Source: Cupriavidus pinatubonensis
GTDB taxonomy: Bacteria; Pseudomonadota; Gammaproteobacteria; Burkholderiales; Burkholderiaceae
Direction of reading: 5' to 3'
DNA length: 64,000 nucleotides
Assembly: GCF_019602855.1 (NCBI RefSeq)
Contig: NZ_CP080767.1
Span: forward strand, 1,364,001 to 1,428,000
Every line of letters starts with the position of its first letter. The first letter of the stretch is position 1. The notes beneath the pieces were generated by a model. The model had not been told where the DNA came from and did not search any database. It saw only the letters and a program-made list of their open reading frames with translations. The position numbers and the translations under genes are program-made. Shown piece by piece: positions 35,421 through 44,977 of the stretch.

Positions 35421-38400
35421 TCAGCTTCGTTCCAGCATCCCGATCTCGCGGATAGCCACAGACAGCATCGACAGCCCCGTGGCGCCCGATGCGCGCTGGT
35501 CGGTCAGCATGCGGGTGAAGCGCTCGAGCGCGGTTTGCCGGCTGCCGCGCCAGCTGTCGATCAGCGGCTCGGCGGTGTTATAGGATCCAGCCTGCGCCAG
35601 CACGCTGGTCATCAGGGCGCGCTTGAGGCGTCCCAGATCATCCAGCGTGGTGGTGCGGGCCAGCAGGTCCCAGTGCGTATCCGCGGGCAGCGCCTGCGCG
35701 CGCTCGCGCAGCCAGCCGAAGCTGAGCTGGGTGTCGAGCGCGAAATAGACGCCAGCCACGAGTTCCAGCGGGCGATCACACGATGCTGCGACCTCTGCGA
35801 TATCGAGCGCCGCAGCGGCGATATCGCTGCTGGCTACCTTCCGGGCCAGCGCCGGCTCGACGCCGGCTTCGGTCAGCGCACGCGTGCGATCGGCCAGTGC
35901 CGCGGCATCGGCCTGCGGTAGCAAGGCCGGCAATTGCGGGACCAGCCATTGGGCCGCCTGCGTGAAGCGAGTCATGTCCGCTGCAGTGCTGCCGCCAGTG
36001 CGCAGGTACCGGATGAACCAGAGGCAGGCCCTCTCAAGCAGCTGTCCGACCGCGCTGAACATCCGTGCCTGTTCGGCATCGGCTATGCGGTTGTCGAGGG
36101 CGTCGATGTCCTCCCACAGCGCAGTCAGCCCGAATACGTCGCGCGCGATCAGGCACGCGCGCACGATGTCCGCCGGACGCGCATCCGTCTCTTCCATGAT
36201 GCGATGCACGAAGGTCGCGCCGATCCGGTTGACGAGCAGGTTGGTGAGGTGCGTGGCCAGGATTTCACGGCGCAGCGGGTGGCGCTGCATGGCGTCGCCG
36301 TAGCGCTGGCGCAGCGGGACCGGGAAATAGTCAACGAGCAGTCCTGCCACCAGCGCATCTTCAGGGACGTCAGAGACCAGCAGTTCGTCGTAGAGCCACA
36401 TCTTGCTGTAGGCGAGCAGCACCGCACGCTCCGGGGAGGTCAGCCCTTCGCCTGCGGCCTTGCGTTCGGCAATCTCTTCGTCGCCGGGCAGGAATTCGAG
36501 CGCGCGGTTCAGGCGGCCGGCGCGCTCCAGCCAGCGGATCTGGCGTGCCTCGCCATCGAGCAGCGCAGTACTGCTGCGGCCCGCGACCGACAGGGCCTGT
36601 GTCTGGTAGTAGTTGTCCTGCAGCACCAGCAAGCCGACTTCATCCGTCATCTCGGCCAGCAGCTTGTTGCGCTGCTTTTCCGTCATCTCGCCTTCGGCGA
36701 CGACCTGGCCCAGCAGGATCTTGATATTGACCTCGTGGTCCGAGCAATCCACGCCGGCCGAGTTGTCGATGGCATCGGTGTTGATGCGTCCGCCACGGCG
36801 CGCGAACTCGATGCGGCCGAGCTGCGTGAAGCCGAGATTTCCGCCTTCGCCGACAACCTTGCAGCGCAACTCCGCGCCGTTCACGCGCACGGCGTCGTTG
36901 GTGCGGTCGCCGGCCTGCAAATGCGTTTCCTGGCTCGATTTGACGTAGGTGCCGATGCCGCCGTTGTACAGCAGGTCCACAGGCGCCATCAGGATCGCGT
37001 GGATCAGCTCCGCCGGCGACAAGGTGCTTGCGGTAATACCCAGTACGGCCTGGACCTGCGGCGACAGCGCGATGGTCTTGGCCGTGCGCGGGAATATGCC
37101 GCCGCCGGTCGAAATCAGTTTGGTGTCATAGTCGGCCCAGCTGGATCGCGGCAGGGCAAACATGCGAGCGCGTTCCTGCAGGCTGGAAGCCGGGTCGGGA
37201 TCAGGGTCCAGGAAGATATGCCGATGGTCGAACGCGGCCACGAGCCGGATATGCGGCGACAGCAGCATGCCATTGCCGAACACGTCGCCCGACATGTCAC
37301 CGACACCAGCTACTGTGAAATCCGTGGTCTGCGTGTCGATGCCCATCTCGCGAAAATGCCGCTTGACTGATTCCCACGCGCCACGCGCGGTAATGCCCAT
37401 CTTCTTGTGGTCATAGCCGACCGAGCCGCCCGATGCGAACGCATCGCCTAGCCAGAAGCCATATTCGGCGGAGATCGCGTTGGCGAAGTCGGAGAAGGTG
37501 GCCGTGCCCTTGTCGGCCGCGACGACGAGGTACGGGTCGTTGTCGTCATGACGGACGACGTCAGGCGGTGGCACGAGCCTGCCGGCCACAAGGTTGTCGG
37601 TCAGGTCGAGCAGGCCACGCAGGAATGTCTGGTAGCAAGCGATGCCTTCCTGCAGGAAGGCATCGCGGTCCGTCGGCGGCGGCGGGCGCTTGACGACGAA
37701 GCCGCCTTTGGAGCCAACCGGCACGATCACCGTGTTCTTCACCATCTGCGCCTTCATCAGGCCCAGCACTTCCGTGCGGAAATCTTCGCGCCGGTCCGAC
37801 CAGCGCAGACCGCCGCGGGCAACGCGGCCGCCGCGCAGGTGAACGCCTTCCACGCGCGGTGAATAGACCCAGATCTCGAACATCGGGCGTGGTTCAGGCA
37901 GCCCGGGAACTTGCGATGGATTGAACTTGAACGAGACGAAAGGCCTCGGTTGTCCGTCGGTATCGCGGTGGAAATAGTTGGTGCGCACGGTCGCATTGAC
38001 CACGCCGAGGAACAGGCGAAGGATGCGGTCCTCGTCGAGGTTCGGTACCTGGTCCAGTGCAGTCTCGATATCGGTAAGTAATTGCTGGCAACGCGTGTCG
38101 CGCGTAGCGGTCGTAGCGGGATCGAAGCGTGCGACAAACAGCGCCACCAGTTTCGCAGCAATGCCCGGATTGCCGGTCAGTGCGCGTTCGATGTACGCAT
38201 CGCTGAAGGTCGAGCCGACCTGGCGCAGGTACTTTGCGTACGCGCGCAGGATGGTCACATCGCGCGCGGCAAGCTCGGCGCGCAGCACCAGCCGGTTGAG
38301 GTCGTCGTTCTCGATCTCGCCATTCCATGCACGTGCGAACGCGTCTTCGAATAGCGCCTTGATGCGCTCGATATCGAAGTCGGCACCGCTCGCGCTGTCT

Positions 38401-40262
38401 GCGATCTCGAGCCCGAAGTCATGAATCCAGACCGGCGCGCCGCCATCGGGCTCGATCAGGTAGGGCCGCTCCTCGTCCACGCGCACGCCAAGGTGTTCGA
38501 GCATCGGCAGGCTGTGCGAGAGCGCAATCGGTTCGCCGGCGCGGTACACCTTGAAGCGAAACGCGCCAGGGACTGCCTCGATTGGGCGGTACAGGTTCAT
38601 GGCGATGCCGTTGCCGTGCAGCGCGTGCTCCATCAGCTCGATGTCGCGCACAGCGGTGCGGGCCGGATAGTCTTCGCGATAGCCTGCGGGGAAAGAGCTG
38701 CCGTACTGGCGCAGCAGGCGGTTGCCTTGCTCCTCGCCCCGGCTTTCATGCAGGGCAGCGGCCAGGTCGTCCTGCCAGCGGCGGCTCGCCTGGACGATGC
38801 GTGATTCCAGTTCCTGCGTATCGACCTGCGGCATGCTGCCGGGCTCGCTACGCACGATAAGCTGGATCCGCGCCAGCGGCGATTCCGACAGCAGCGGCGT
38901 GAACTCGCAGGCGCTGCCGTGGAATGCGCCCATCAGGATCTTCTGGATCTTCTGGCGCAGGTCGGTGTTGTACTTGTCGCGCGGGACGAACACCAGGCAA
39001 GACACGAAGCGGTCGAAGCGGTCGCGCCGCACGAACAGGCGCGTGCGCTGGTGTTCCTGCAGGCGCAGGATGCCGATCGCGATGTCGAACAGTTCGTCCT
39101 CGTCGATCTGGAACAGCTCATCGCGCGGATACTGTTCGAGGATGGTGACCAGCGACTTGTACAGGTGGCCCTTCGTCAGGAAGCCGGCACGCGCGAGGAT
39201 ATTCGCGCACTTGCGCCGCACCTGCGGAATCTCGGCAATCGGTGAGGTGTAGGCTGTGGACGTGTACAAGCCCACGAAGCGGCGCTCGCCGAACAGCTTG
39301 CCGTTGGCATCGAGCAGCTTTACGCCGATGTAGTCGAGGTAGCCAGGCCGGTGCACCGTGGCGCGCGAATTTGCCTTGGTCAGGAAGATCGGCGAACTCC
39401 CCTGGATGATGGAAGTGGCCGCGGCGGGCAGCGGGGTGAGGTCGTCGGCTTCTGGCGGGCGGAGGCTTTCGCGCAGGATGCCGCAGCCAGTGTCCGGCAT
39501 GCCGCGCAGGAAATAGCGCTGGTCCTGCGAGACCAACTGATAATCGCGCTGCCCGAGGAAAGTGAAGTGGTTGTCGAGCATCCACTGCAGGAAGGCGCGG
39601 CCTTCGGTGCTGTCCGCAGTGGCGGCATCCGGGGCCTGCGCCATATTGCCGATCGTGGTCTCGGTGATATCGCGCATGCGCTGCCAGTCTTCGACCGCGG
39701 CACGTACGTCGCCGAGCACGCGCGCAATGCCGGTGCGCAATGCTTCCAGTCGCGCCGGCTCGCCGGTCCGGTCGACCTCGAAATGGATAAACGATTCCAG
39801 GCGCGATGATGCATCGCCGCCGGCGCCGCCCACCTCGATTTTTTCGATGCCGCCCTTGGCGGACCGCCACACACGGAACACAGGGTGGATCGCGGAGTGC
39901 AGGGCCAGGCCCAGCCGGTTGATCTCCATGGTCACGGAGTCGACCAGGAAGGGCATGTCGTCGTTGACGATCTCGACCACGGTGTGGTCCGAATGCCAGC
40001 CGTGCTCTTCCAGGTTGGGGTTGTACACGCGAATGCGCGCGGTACCCGGTACGAACTTCTGCGCGGTTTGCCAGTGCGCCATCACGGCGCCATACATATC
40101 GGCGACTTCGCGGTGGATCAGGTCATCGGAATCGGTCTGGTCGTAGTAATGGCGCAGAATCGGTTGGAGCAGCTCGAACCCTGCGGCGGGCAACCGCTCC
40201 CGCGCGAACGCCAGCATTTCTTCCTGCAGGTGTGCGACTTTTTCTTCGTTCTCCTGCGGCAT
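35421..40262 (-). CDS. gdhB: NAD-specific glutamate dehydrogenase, 180-kDa class
   Basis: A 1613-residue enzyme of the large NAD-GDH (L-GDH) class, which deaminates glutamate to 2-oxoglutarate with NAD, mainly in catabolism. The N-terminal third carries regulatory ACT-like regions, the middle third the catalytic dehydrogenase core (PRVEGVHLRGGRVARGGLRWSDR and VGSKGGFVVKRPPP near residues 800-860, then the Rossmann region around GVGDMSGDVFGNGM), and the last third a helical C-terminal region. Length is normal for the class, and no frameshift is seen. It is a single gene on the minus strand. The symbol is by analogy. Confidence 0.95.
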   Translation of the reverse strand: MPQENEEKVAHLQEEMLAFARERLPAAGFELLQPILRHYYDQTDSDDLIHREVADMYGAVMAHWQTAQKFVPGTARIRVYNPNLEEHGWHSDHTVVEIVNDDMPFLVDSVTMEINRLGLALHSAIHPVFRVWRSAKGGIEKIEVGGAGGDASSRLESFIHFEVDRTGEPARLEALRTGIARVLGDVRAAVEDWQRMRDITETTIGNMAQAPDAATADSTEGRAFLQWMLDNHFTFLGQRDYQLVSQDQRYFLRGMPDTGCGILRESLRPPEADDLTPLPAAATSIIQGSSPIFLTKANSRATVHRPGYLDYIGVKLLDANGKLFGERRFVGLYTSTAYTSPIAEIPQVRRKCANILARAGFLTKGHLYKSLVTILEQYPRDELFQIDEDELFDIAIGILRLQEHQRTRLFVRRDRFDRFVSCLVFVPRDKYNTDLRQKIQKILMGAFHGSACEFTPLLSESPLARIQLIVRSEPGSMPQVDTQELESRIVQASRRWQDDLAAALHESRGEEQGNRLLRQYGSSFPAGYREDYPARTAVRDIELMEHALHGNGIAMNLYRPIEAVPGAFRFKVYRAGEPIALSHSLPMLEHLGVRVDEERPYLIEPDGGAPVWIHDFGLEIADSASGADFDIERIKALFEDAFARAWNGEIENDDLNRLVLRAELAARDVTILRAYAKYLRQVGSTFSDAYIERALTGNPGIAAKLVALFVARFDPATTATRDTRCQQLLTDIETALDQVPNLDEDRILRLFLGVVNATVRTNYFHRDTDGQPRPFVSFKFNPSQVPGLPEPRPMFEIWVYSPRVEGVHLRGGRVARGGLRWSDRREDFRTEVLGLMKAQMVKNTVIVPVGSKGGFVVKRPPPPTDRDAFLQEGIACYQTFLRGLLDLTDNLVAGRLVPPPDVVRHDDNDPYLVVAADKGTATFSDFANAISAEYGFWLGDAFASGGSVGYDHKKMGITARGAWESVKRHFREMGIDTQTTDFTVAGVGDMSGDVFGNGMLLSPHIRLVAAFDHRHIFLDPDPDPASSLQERARMFALPRSSWADYDTKLISTGGGIFPRTAKTIALSPQVQAVLGITASTLSPAELIHAILMAPVDLLYNGGIGTYVKSSQETHLQAGDRTNDAVRVNGAELRCKVVGEGGNLGFTQLGRIEFARRGGRINTDAIDNSAGVDCSDHEVNIKILLGQVVAEGEMTEKQRNKLLAEMTDEVGLLVLQDNYYQTQALSVAGRSSTALLDGEARQIRWLERAGRLNRALEFLPGDEEIAERKAAGEGLTSPERAVLLAYSKMWLYDELLVSDVPEDALVAGLLVDYFPVPLRQRYGDAMQRHPLRREILATHLTNLLVNRIGATFVHRIMEETDARPADIVRACLIARDVFGLTALWEDIDALDNRIADAEQARMFSAVGQLLERACLWFIRYLRTGGSTAADMTRFTQAAQWLVPQLPALLPQADAAALADRTRALTEAGVEPALARKVASSDIAAAALDIAEVAASCDRPLELVAGVYFALDTQLSFGWLRERAQALPADTHWDLLARTTTLDDLGRLKRALMTSVLAQAGSYNTAEPLIDSWRGSRQTALERFTRMLTDQRASGATGLSMLSVAIREIGMLERS

Positions 40263-40464
40263 GGTGCCTCCTTGCGGTATCGGGCGCGGGCCGGTGATGT
40301 CGCGCGCCTGTACGCAGGCGGGGCATGTGCCGGGGCATGCTCATACTTTAGGAAAAAACAGGACGATGCGAAGGGAAAGTCGTCACGGCGAGCGGCCGTG
40401 CGCCCGCGCCGCCAGTGCGGCGCGTGTTCAGTGCCATCAGGCGCTCGGGATCAGGCCCCCGGCG

Positions 40465-40989
40465 TCAGGCGCACGCAGGCCGCGAAGTGCCGGTACAGGA
40501 GGATCGGCTTGCGCAAACGAGTGCGGCGGCCGGCTCGTTCGTCGTGCTGCGGCTGCGGCGCTCGGAATGATCGCTCAGCGTCAGTTTCATGCGCTGCAAC
40601 AGCGTGCCCAGCGCTACGCGTTCCTGGGAATTGAACGGCGATACCGATACCGAATGCAGCGCTTTTACGGCTTGCCATACGCGTTCCAGCCGGCCTTCTG
40701 CTGCAGCGCAGATGTGCGGAGCGGCGTTGGAGTCGGCGCATTCGATCCAGCCATCGCGCAGCAGATCGCTCAGCAAACGCTCCGAACAGGCGGCATCGAT
40801 CAGCATGGCACCGGCAAGCGGCTCATGACGCACGAAGGTATTTTGTCGGATGGCTCGCAACAACAGCCACTTGGCGTAATTCAAACCGGAAGCAGCCAGC
40901 GTCTGCTCCAGCGCTCTTTGCCACGCGGTGACAGCGTCCACCAGGGCAAGAAGAACCGGCTCGTTGGGTTCGAGTGGTTTGGGGTTCAT
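40465..40989 (-). CDS. MarR-like transcriptional regulator
   Basis: A 174-residue protein with a MarR-type winged helix: LNYAKWLLLRAIRQN, then DAACSERLLSDLLRDGWIE as the recognition region, and a C-terminal dimerisation helix (ERVALGTLLQRMKLTLSD). The last 35 residues are basic and rich in Ser, Thr and Cys and look unlike the family. The start has GAGGAGACGCCAATC upstream. It is transcribed away from the CoA-transferase gene and may regulate it. The match to MarR is moderate because the first helices are divergent. Confidence 0.75.
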   Translation of the reverse strand: MNPKPLEPNEPVLLALVDAVTAWQRALEQTLAASGLNYAKWLLLRAIRQNTFVRHEPLAGAMLIDAACSERLLSDLLRDGWIECADSNAAPHICAAAEGRLERVWQAVKALHSVSVSPFNSQERVALGTLLQRMKLTLSDHSERRSRSTTNEPAAALVCASRSSCTGTSRPACA

Positions 40990-41382
40990 GATTGGCGTCT
41001 CCTCATGTCTGTCGCCGACATTACAACGCTCTTGGGCCGGAGCTTGGCCGGCCCGGGCGGCACAGGTGCCGCGCCTCGAAATCAGGGTCAAATCGGGGCG
41101 GTCTTTCCTGATAGCGGCAGACACTACCAGAAGCGAATGTTTTTTGTATGTTCCCTAGGGTTTGTCCTGTCGTGCGCCAAGCCACAGCGTCACATGGCGC
41201 CCAATGCAAGCGACATTGCCGGCACTTCACTTCGCGCACCAGCTATGAAGATTGCGACTTAAACGTATGAATTTATATCCCTGTGGGAATGTATGCGCGT
41301 GGCTACACTGCTTTTCCAACCCCGGCGCTAAAGCCAAGGGGCGCACGGGCGGACCGGAACCGCCCGGCAACCGGAGATGTTG
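40990..41382. other. Divergent intergenic region, MarR-like gene / CoA-transferase
   Basis: 393 bases without a gene. A possible plus-strand promoter is TTGCGA (41252-41257), a 16-base spacer and TATATC (41274-41279), each matching four of six consensus bases. The A/T-rich stretch around 41240-41300 stands out from the GC-rich surroundings. I found no clear MarR-type palindrome. An operator for the neighbouring regulator is expected here. Confidence 0.4.
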
Positions 41383-42900
41383 ATGTACAAGGAACGCATT
41401 CGCCTGCCGCGGCTGCTCGACAAGGTGGTCTCGGCCGACGTGGCCGCCGAGCTTATCCGCGATGGCATGACAGTGGGCATGAGCGGCTTCACCCGGGCAG
41501 GCGACTGCAAGGAAGTGCCATTTGCGCTGGCGCGCCGCGCCGCCACCGAGCCGCTGCGCATCACGCTGATGACCGGCGCATCGCTCGGCAACGACATCGA
41601 CAAGGTGCTGGCGCAGGCCGATGTGATCGCGCGCCGGCTGCCGTTCCAGTCCGATGAGACGCTGCGCCGCAAGATCAACGCGGGCGAGGTCATGTTCATC
41701 GATCAGCATCTGTCTGAAACGGTCGAGCAATTGCGCTCCGGCCAGATTGCCCCGGTGGACGTAGCGGTGGTCGAAGCGGTGGCGATCACGGAGCAGGGCG
41801 GCATCGTGCCCAGCACGTCGGTCGGCAACTCGGCGAGCTTTGCCATGCTGGCACGCAAGGTGATCGTCGAGATCAACATGAACATGCCGCTCGCGCTCGA
41901 AGGTTTCCATGACATCTACTTCCCGGTGCAGCGCCCGTACCGGCAGCCCATTCCGCTGATCTCCGCCGAGCAGCGCATCGGCCTGCCGTATATCCCGATC
42001 GATCCCGAAAAGATTGCCGCCATCGTTATCACCGGCAAGGACGACAGCCCGTCCAACGCGCTGCCGCCCGACGAAGGCACGCGTGATATTGCGGGACATC
42101 TGAGTACATTCCTGGATCGCGAAGTGCGCGCCGGACGACTGACGCCGTCGCTGCAGCCGCTGCAGGCCGGCATTGGCACGATCTCGAACGCGGTGCTGCA
42201 CGGCCTGATCGACTCGCCGTTCCACGACCTGAAGATGTACTCGGAGGTGCTGCAGGACAGCACGATCGAGTTGCTCGATTCGGGCCGGCTTGCGTTCGCA
42301 TCGGCCTCGTCGGTGACACTGTCACGGTCGGTCTACCAGCATTTCCTGGCCAACCTGGAGCGGTACCGCTCGCGCCTGGTGCTGCGGCCGCAGGAGATCA
42401 GCAACCATCCGGAGATCTTGCGCCGGCTCGGGCTGATCACCATCAACACCGCGCTCGAGTGCGACATCTACGGCAACGTCAATTCGACGCATGTCGGCGG
42501 CACGCACATGATGAACGGCATCGGCGGCTCCGGCGACTTCGCTCGCAACGCGCATCTGTCGGTGTTCGTGACCAAGTCGGTGGCCAAGGGCGGGGATATC
42601 TCCAGCATCGTGCCGATGGTCTCGCATGTGGACCACACCGAGCATGATGTCGACATCATCGTGACCGAACACGGTCTGGCCGACTTGCGTGGCCTTGCAC
42701 CGCGCGAGCGTGCCAGGCAGATCATCGACAACTGCGCTGACCCGGCCTACCGCGATGTGCTGGGTGACTACTTCCGCCGCGCCAGCCGCCTGGGCGGTCA
42801 GACGCCGCACTTGCTCGAAGAAGCGCTGTCCTGGCACGTGCGATATCGCGATCGCGGCACGATGCGCGAGTCCGTGCCCCAGCATGCCATGGCTGCCTGA
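41383..42900 (+). CDS. Acetyl-CoA hydrolase/transferase family (succinyl-CoA:acetate CoA-transferase-like)
   Basis: A 505-residue enzyme of the Cat1/AarC/ScpC class, which moves CoA between short-chain acids such as acetate, propionate and succinate. It has GMSGFTRAGDCKEVP near the N-terminus, the ITEQGGIVPSTSVGNS segment, the catalytic Glu region KMYSEVLQDSTIEL and the C-terminal FVTKSVAKGGDISSIVPMVSHVDHTEHD motif. Length is standard. I chose the second ATG (MYKERI), since GGAG lies six bases before it but directly abuts the first ATG six bases upstream. A terminator follows. Which acids it uses is inferred. Confidence 0.93.
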   Translation: MYKERIRLPRLLDKVVSADVAAELIRDGMTVGMSGFTRAGDCKEVPFALARRAATEPLRITLMTGASLGNDIDKVLAQADVIARRLPFQSDETLRRKINAGEVMFIDQHLSETVEQLRSGQIAPVDVAVVEAVAITEQGGIVPSTSVGNSASFAMLARKVIVEINMNMPLALEGFHDIYFPVQRPYRQPIPLISAEQRIGLPYIPIDPEKIAAIVITGKDDSPSNALPPDEGTRDIAGHLSTFLDREVRAGRLTPSLQPLQAGIGTISNAVLHGLIDSPFHDLKMYSEVLQDSTIELLDSGRLAFASASSVTLSRSVYQHFLANLERYRSRLVLRPQEISNHPEILRRLGLITINTALECDIYGNVNSTHVGGTHMMNGIGGSGDFARNAHLSVFVTKSVAKGGDISSIVPMVSHVDHTEHDVDIIVTEHGLADLRGLAPRERARQIIDNCADPAYRDVLGDYFRRASRLGGQTPHLLEEALSWHVRYRDRGTMRESVPQHAMAA

Positions 42901-42927
42901 TAGCCGGCTTCCTTCAGCGCCATAAGC

Positions 42928-42960
42928 AAACAGCCCGCAAATGCGGGCTGTCTTGTTTCC
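42928..42960 (+). terminator. Rho-independent terminator after the CoA-transferase gene
   Basis: CAGCCCGCA, loop AA, TGCGGGCTG, then TCTTGTTT. It lies between convergent genes; AAA before the stem may help on the other strand. Confidence 0.82.
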
Positions 42961-42992
42961 GTGGCCTGCTCTGGAAAGCAGGCCTAAGGGGC

Positions 42993-43379
42993 TTACTGCG
43001 ACTTGGCCGCAGGTGCCTTGGCACCGTCGGTGTACGGGTCGAACTTGCCGGCCTTTGCGCCGTCGGTGTACGGGTCAGGCTTGCCGGACTTGGCACCGTC
43101 GGTGTACGGATCGTACTTGCCCACCTTCGCACCATCGGTGTTCGGGTCGAGCTTCTTGCCAGCCAGGTCAGCCTTGGTCGACTGCTTCGCACCATCCGTG
43201 TATGGGTCGAACTTGCCAGATTTGGCGGCGCTCTGGTTCGGACTGGCCTTCTTCTTGGCGTGGCTGCCGCCGTACAAGTCGCCGCCCTCCGTGTAGTTCT
43301 TCTGCGCGTACGCAAGCTGGGTAGCACCGAAGGCAGCAAGCGCGGCAACGATCAGGGTGGGAACGGTTTTCTTGAGCAT
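42993..43379 (-). CDS. Exported protein with DPYTDGAK tandem repeats
   Basis: I know no family for this. The 128-residue protein starts with a typical signal peptide (MLKKTVPTLIVAALAAFGATQLAYA, about 25 residues, ending AYA), then a KNYTEGGDLYGG stretch and a lysine-rich linker. The rest is five copies of the unit DP[Y/N]TDGAK, the last three as exact 12-residue steps with G-K-x before each unit. It is strongly basic and polar and probably periplasmic or secreted. The start is the ATG six bases after GAGG; an ATG six bases further upstream directly abuts that GAGG. Copy number may vary between strains. Possible metal or polymer binding is a guess. Confidence 0.75.
   Translation of the reverse strand: MLKKTVPTLIVAALAAFGATQLAYAQKNYTEGGDLYGGSHAKKKASPNQSAAKSGKFDPYTDGAKQSTKADLAGKKLDPNTDGAKVGKYDPYTDGAKSGKPDPYTDGAKAGKFDPYTDGAKAPAAKSQ
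43028..43234 (-). repeat. DNA tandem repeat coding for DPYTDGAK units
   Basis: GCACCGTCGGTGTACGG-like segments recur every 36 bases in the last three units and at longer spacing in the first two. Codon choice varies slightly between copies (GGGTCG, GGGTCA, GGATCG), so the units are diverging. Confidence 0.7.
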
Positions 43380-43596
43380 CTTCATCCTCGCGAGTAGCGG
43401 TCGCGCAGCGCCTGCGCGATCCGGTTGGGGCCGAGTTTGGCGGACTCCACGGCTAATTTACCGAGACGGCGCTGGTCCGCAAAGTGAAACTTTCTTCTGA
43501 ATGTATTGAACGCCTTCTCGTCCTGAACGGTACTGTGCAAGATCAAGTTGACGCAAAATAAGTATCTGAGATCCCTGATAGTGCGGGCTTAAGCAT

Positions 43597-43626
43597 AAAA
43601 AAAGCCGGCTGGATCGCAGCCGGCTT
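43597..43626 (-). terminator. Rho-independent terminator of the TctC gene
   Basis: On the minus strand, AAGCCGGCT-GCGATCC-AGCCGGCTT followed by a T run (plus-strand A7). It lies 21 bases after the stop codon of the Bug-family gene. Confidence 0.88.
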
Positions 43627-43646
43627 CTTGCTTGGCGAGAGACCGC

Positions 43647-44624
43647 TTATTCCAGCGTGATGTTCTGGTCATGCGCAATCTTCTTGCGCAGGTCCAGTTC
43701 ACGTTTGATCTGGGCGGCATACTGCGCCGACGTGTTGCCGTCGGGATAGGCGCCGCTATCCGCCAGTCGACGCTTGACCGCCGGATCCTGCAGCGCCTTG
43801 ACGGCGGCGTCATGCACGCGCGTGATAATGGCGGCAGGCGTGTTGGCTGGTGCGACCAGACCATACCATGCCATATTGTTCATGTCCTTCATGCCAGCTT
43901 CCGCAAAGGTCGGCACGTCAGGCAACCCTTCCACACGCTTGGGCGCGGCCACAGCCAGTGCGCGCAGCTTGCCGGCCTGGATGAACGGCATCGAGGACGG
44001 CAGGTTATCGAACTGCACGTTGACCTGGCCGGCCAGCGTGTCGTTCAGCGCCGGACCCGATCCGCGGTACGGAATATGGACCATGTCGGTCTTGGTGATG
44101 TCCTTGAACAGCTCGCCATCCAGGTGCGAAATGCTGCCCTTGCCAGCCGACGCGTAGCTGTACTTGCCCGGGCTGGCCTTCAGCAGTGCGACGAATTCCT
44201 TCAGCGTCTTGGCGGGAACCTTCGGGTTGACCGTCAGCACGTTCGGCACGTTTACCAGGTTGGTGATCGGCGCGAAGTCCTTGATCGGGTCATACGGGTT
44301 GCGGGCGTTGGTGGCCGGGTTGGTGGCCATCGTGCTCACTGTGGCGATGCCCAGCGTGTAGCCGTCCGGCGCGGACTTGGCCAGTGCATCGGCGCCGATC
44401 GCGCCGCCGCCACCGCCACGGTTTTCCACCACGACGGGCTGACCGAGTTCACGGCCGAGCGCGTCGGAAACGGCGCGCGCGACGATATCGGTAGTGCCGC
44501 CTGCCGCGAACGGCACGATTAGTCGGACCGGCTTGGTCGGGTAGCTCTGCGCCTGCGCGCTGACGTGGAACAGGCCAAGGGCCGCGATGCAGGCCGCAGC
44601 GCCTGCTTTGAGAACTGCTTTCAA
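43647..44624 (-). CDS. Tripartite tricarboxylate transporter receptor (Bug/TctC family)
   Basis: A 325-residue periplasmic binding protein of the very large Bug family found in Burkholderiales, which binds carboxylates or related compounds. The signal peptide is about residues 1-25 (ending HVSAQA), followed by YPTKPVRLIVPFAAGGTTDIVAR, the family hallmark. No TctA/TctB genes are next to it, as is usual for orphan Bug genes. I chose a TTG start because GGAGG lies six bases upstream and the signal peptide begins there; a GTG 24 bases earlier is also open. The ligand is unknown. Confidence 0.9.
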   Translation of the reverse strand: MKAVLKAGAAACIAALGLFHVSAQAQSYPTKPVRLIVPFAAGGTTDIVARAVSDALGRELGQPVVVENRGGGGGAIGADALAKSAPDGYTLGIATVSTMATNPATNARNPYDPIKDFAPITNLVNVPNVLTVNPKVPAKTLKEFVALLKASPGKYSYASAGKGSISHLDGELFKDITKTDMVHIPYRGSGPALNDTLAGQVNVQFDNLPSSMPFIQAGKLRALAVAAPKRVEGLPDVPTFAEAGMKDMNNMAWYGLVAPANTPAAIITRVHDAAVKALQDPAVKRRLADSGAYPDGNTSAQYAAQIKRELDLRKKIAHDQNITLE

Positions 44625-44790
44625 GGAGTGCCTCCGTTCTTCATTCACTGATTGTCGGCCAGTCCGGATACTGGGGCGTTCTTCGGGACGATTATGGTTC
44701 GCCTGCGCTTGTCGGTGAATCGCGTCCGGTCCTGGCTCAGCGGACTGATTATCGTTATGCGATAGCCAGCCAACAGCATCGAAACGATTT

Positions 44791-44816
44791 GTTCCGCAAT
44801 ACGGAACTACGTTCCG
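44791..44816. promoter_or_regulatory. IclR-like palindrome upstream of the TctC gene
   Basis: GTTCCG-CAATA-CGGAAC is a perfect 17-base inverted repeat, with a third half-site GTTCCG three bases further on. The sequence resembles operators of IclR-family regulators, which often bind repeated half-sites. It lies 167 bases upstream of the TctC start, in a 320-base region with no other gene; no IclR gene is in the window. Confidence 0.4.
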
Positions 44817-44944
44817 CGTTGTGCGCCGACGGCCATTCAACAGGGAAAGGGCGGGAAACGGTATCGGTAAGAACCCGCGTATCAAGAAACGAGGCGTGCT
44901 GCCGTGGGAGGCAGCGGTCCGTGTGGACGAGGGAGGGCGAAAAG

Positions 44945-44977
44945 CAAAAAGGCCAACCTTGCGGTTGGCCCTTTTTT
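44945..44977 (-). terminator. Terminator of tRNA-Lys copy 1
   Basis: On the minus strand, GGCCAACC-GCAA-GGTTGGCC followed by TTTTT. It lies 17 bases after the tRNA and is part of the 131-bp repeat. Confidence 0.93.

Noticed and set aside
43028..43234. CRISPR-like array
   Set aside because: The regular spacing is that of in-frame 12-residue protein repeats; there are no unique spacers and no cas genes.
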